5,965 nt of DNA from Chromatiales bacterium (lineage in GTDB: Bacteria > Pseudomonadota > Gammaproteobacteria > Thiohalospirales > Thiohalospiraceae): assembly GCA_026984715.1 (NCBI GenBank), contig JALSRO010000001.1, positions 1 through 5,965 of the forward strand. Reading direction: 5' to 3'. Both the position numbers and the translations under genes were made by a program. The notes under the pieces are model-generated. The model had not been told where the DNA came from. It worked only from the letters and a program-made list of their open reading frames with translations, and searched no databases. Below are positions 5,765 through 5,965 of this stretch, piece by piece; position 1 is the stretch's first letter, and each line of letters starts with the position of its first letter.

Positions 5765-5965
5765 CTCGCTGCCTGATCATCGCCGAGGCCGGGGTCAATC
5801 ACAATGGCGATACGGCGCTCGCCAGGGAGCTGATCGAAGTAGCCGCCGCCGCGGGGGCCGACGCGGTCAAGTTCCAGACCTTCCGCGCCGAGCTGCTGGC
5901 CGCCCCGGACCTGGCCAAGGCGCCCTATCAGCAGGGCGACGGCCGGCAGAAGGAGTCGCAGCGGG
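5761..5965 (+). CDS. neuB: Nonulosonic acid synthase, NeuB family (sialic or legionaminic acid synthase), C-terminus cut by window
   Basis: NeuB enzymes condense phosphoenolpyruvate with an N-acylated hexose (ManNAc or a 2,4-diacetamido-6-deoxy sugar) to give a nine-carbon acid such as sialic or legionaminic acid. Seen: 68 codons running off the window edge. They carry the hallmark N-terminal barrel motifs IIAEAGVNHNGD (6-17), AGADAVKFQTF (31-41) and then KAPYQ with ESQ (53-67). The full enzyme is usually about 340-360 residues. The AEAGVNHNG form favours the NeuB/LegI branch over PseI, whose equivalent motif usually reads differently. The substrate cannot be decided from this fragment. The start is GTG 5761, overlapping the neuD TGA as GTGA and preceded by a good ribosome site, so it is co-translated with neuD. 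With maf upstream, the product is probably destined for flagellin (inference). Confidence 0.92.
   Translation, partial: MTRCLIIAEAGVNHNGDTALARELIEVAAAAGADAVKFQTFRAELLAAPDLAKAPYQQGDGRQKESQR

Noticed and set aside
1..5965. tRNA, rRNA, CRISPR array, transposase or attachment site
   Set aside because: No cloverleaf, regularly spaced repeat, terminal inverted repeats or integrase-like coding was seen; nearly all the window is accounted for by six genes and one divergent promoter region.

Overview
The window is a flagellar filament locus joined to a surface-sugar (nonulosonic acid) module. It probably comes from a motile, polarly flagellated gammaproteobacterium of moderately high G+C. Three things point that way: the gene order flagellin-flaG-fliD, a FliA (sigma-28) promoter for the flagellin, and a sigma-54-like promoter for the divergent gene. 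The genus cannot be fixed from sequence alone; a Chromatiales-like or Pseudomonas/Vibrio-like flagellar system would both fit.

Left half, all on the minus strand and read from about 2495 down to 1: a near-consensus sigma-28 promoter (2467-2494), a roughly 96-nt GC-rich leader, the short flagellin gene fliC (2364-1528), a strong intrinsic terminator (1505-1471), flaG (1451-1077) and the first 345 codons of fliD (1037-1, cut by the window edge). The terminator ends only 20 nt before the flaG start codon. flaG and fliD are therefore probably expressed by partial read-through, or from a promoter inside fliC, and at lower levels than flagellin.

Right half, all on the plus strand: a sigma-54-type promoter (2558-2574), a large Maf (MAF_flag10/DUF115) family flagellin glycosyltransferase with a C-terminal TPR-like region (2613-5114), a NeuD/PglD-type left-handed beta-helix acyltransferase (5117-5764) and the start of a NeuB-family nonulosonic acid synthase (5761 to the window end). 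The three genes are packed as an operon, with a 2-bp gap and then a 4-bp GTGA overlap. G+C rises clearly from maf to neuD-neuB.

Together: FliC is the filament subunit, FliD the cap and FliG-unrelated FlaG a filament-length or assembly modulator. NeuB and the NeuD-like enzyme help make a nonulosonic acid (sialic or legionaminic type), and Maf is expected to attach it to Ser/Thr of flagellin. The Ser/Thr-dense stretch in the middle of this short flagellin is the obvious candidate acceptor. The individual families are known. The points worth a second look are the divergent sigma-28/sigma-54 control, the terminator against flaG, the TPR extension of Maf, and the composition break before the sugar genes. 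I found no RNA genes, insertion sequences, CRISPR arrays or attachment sites.
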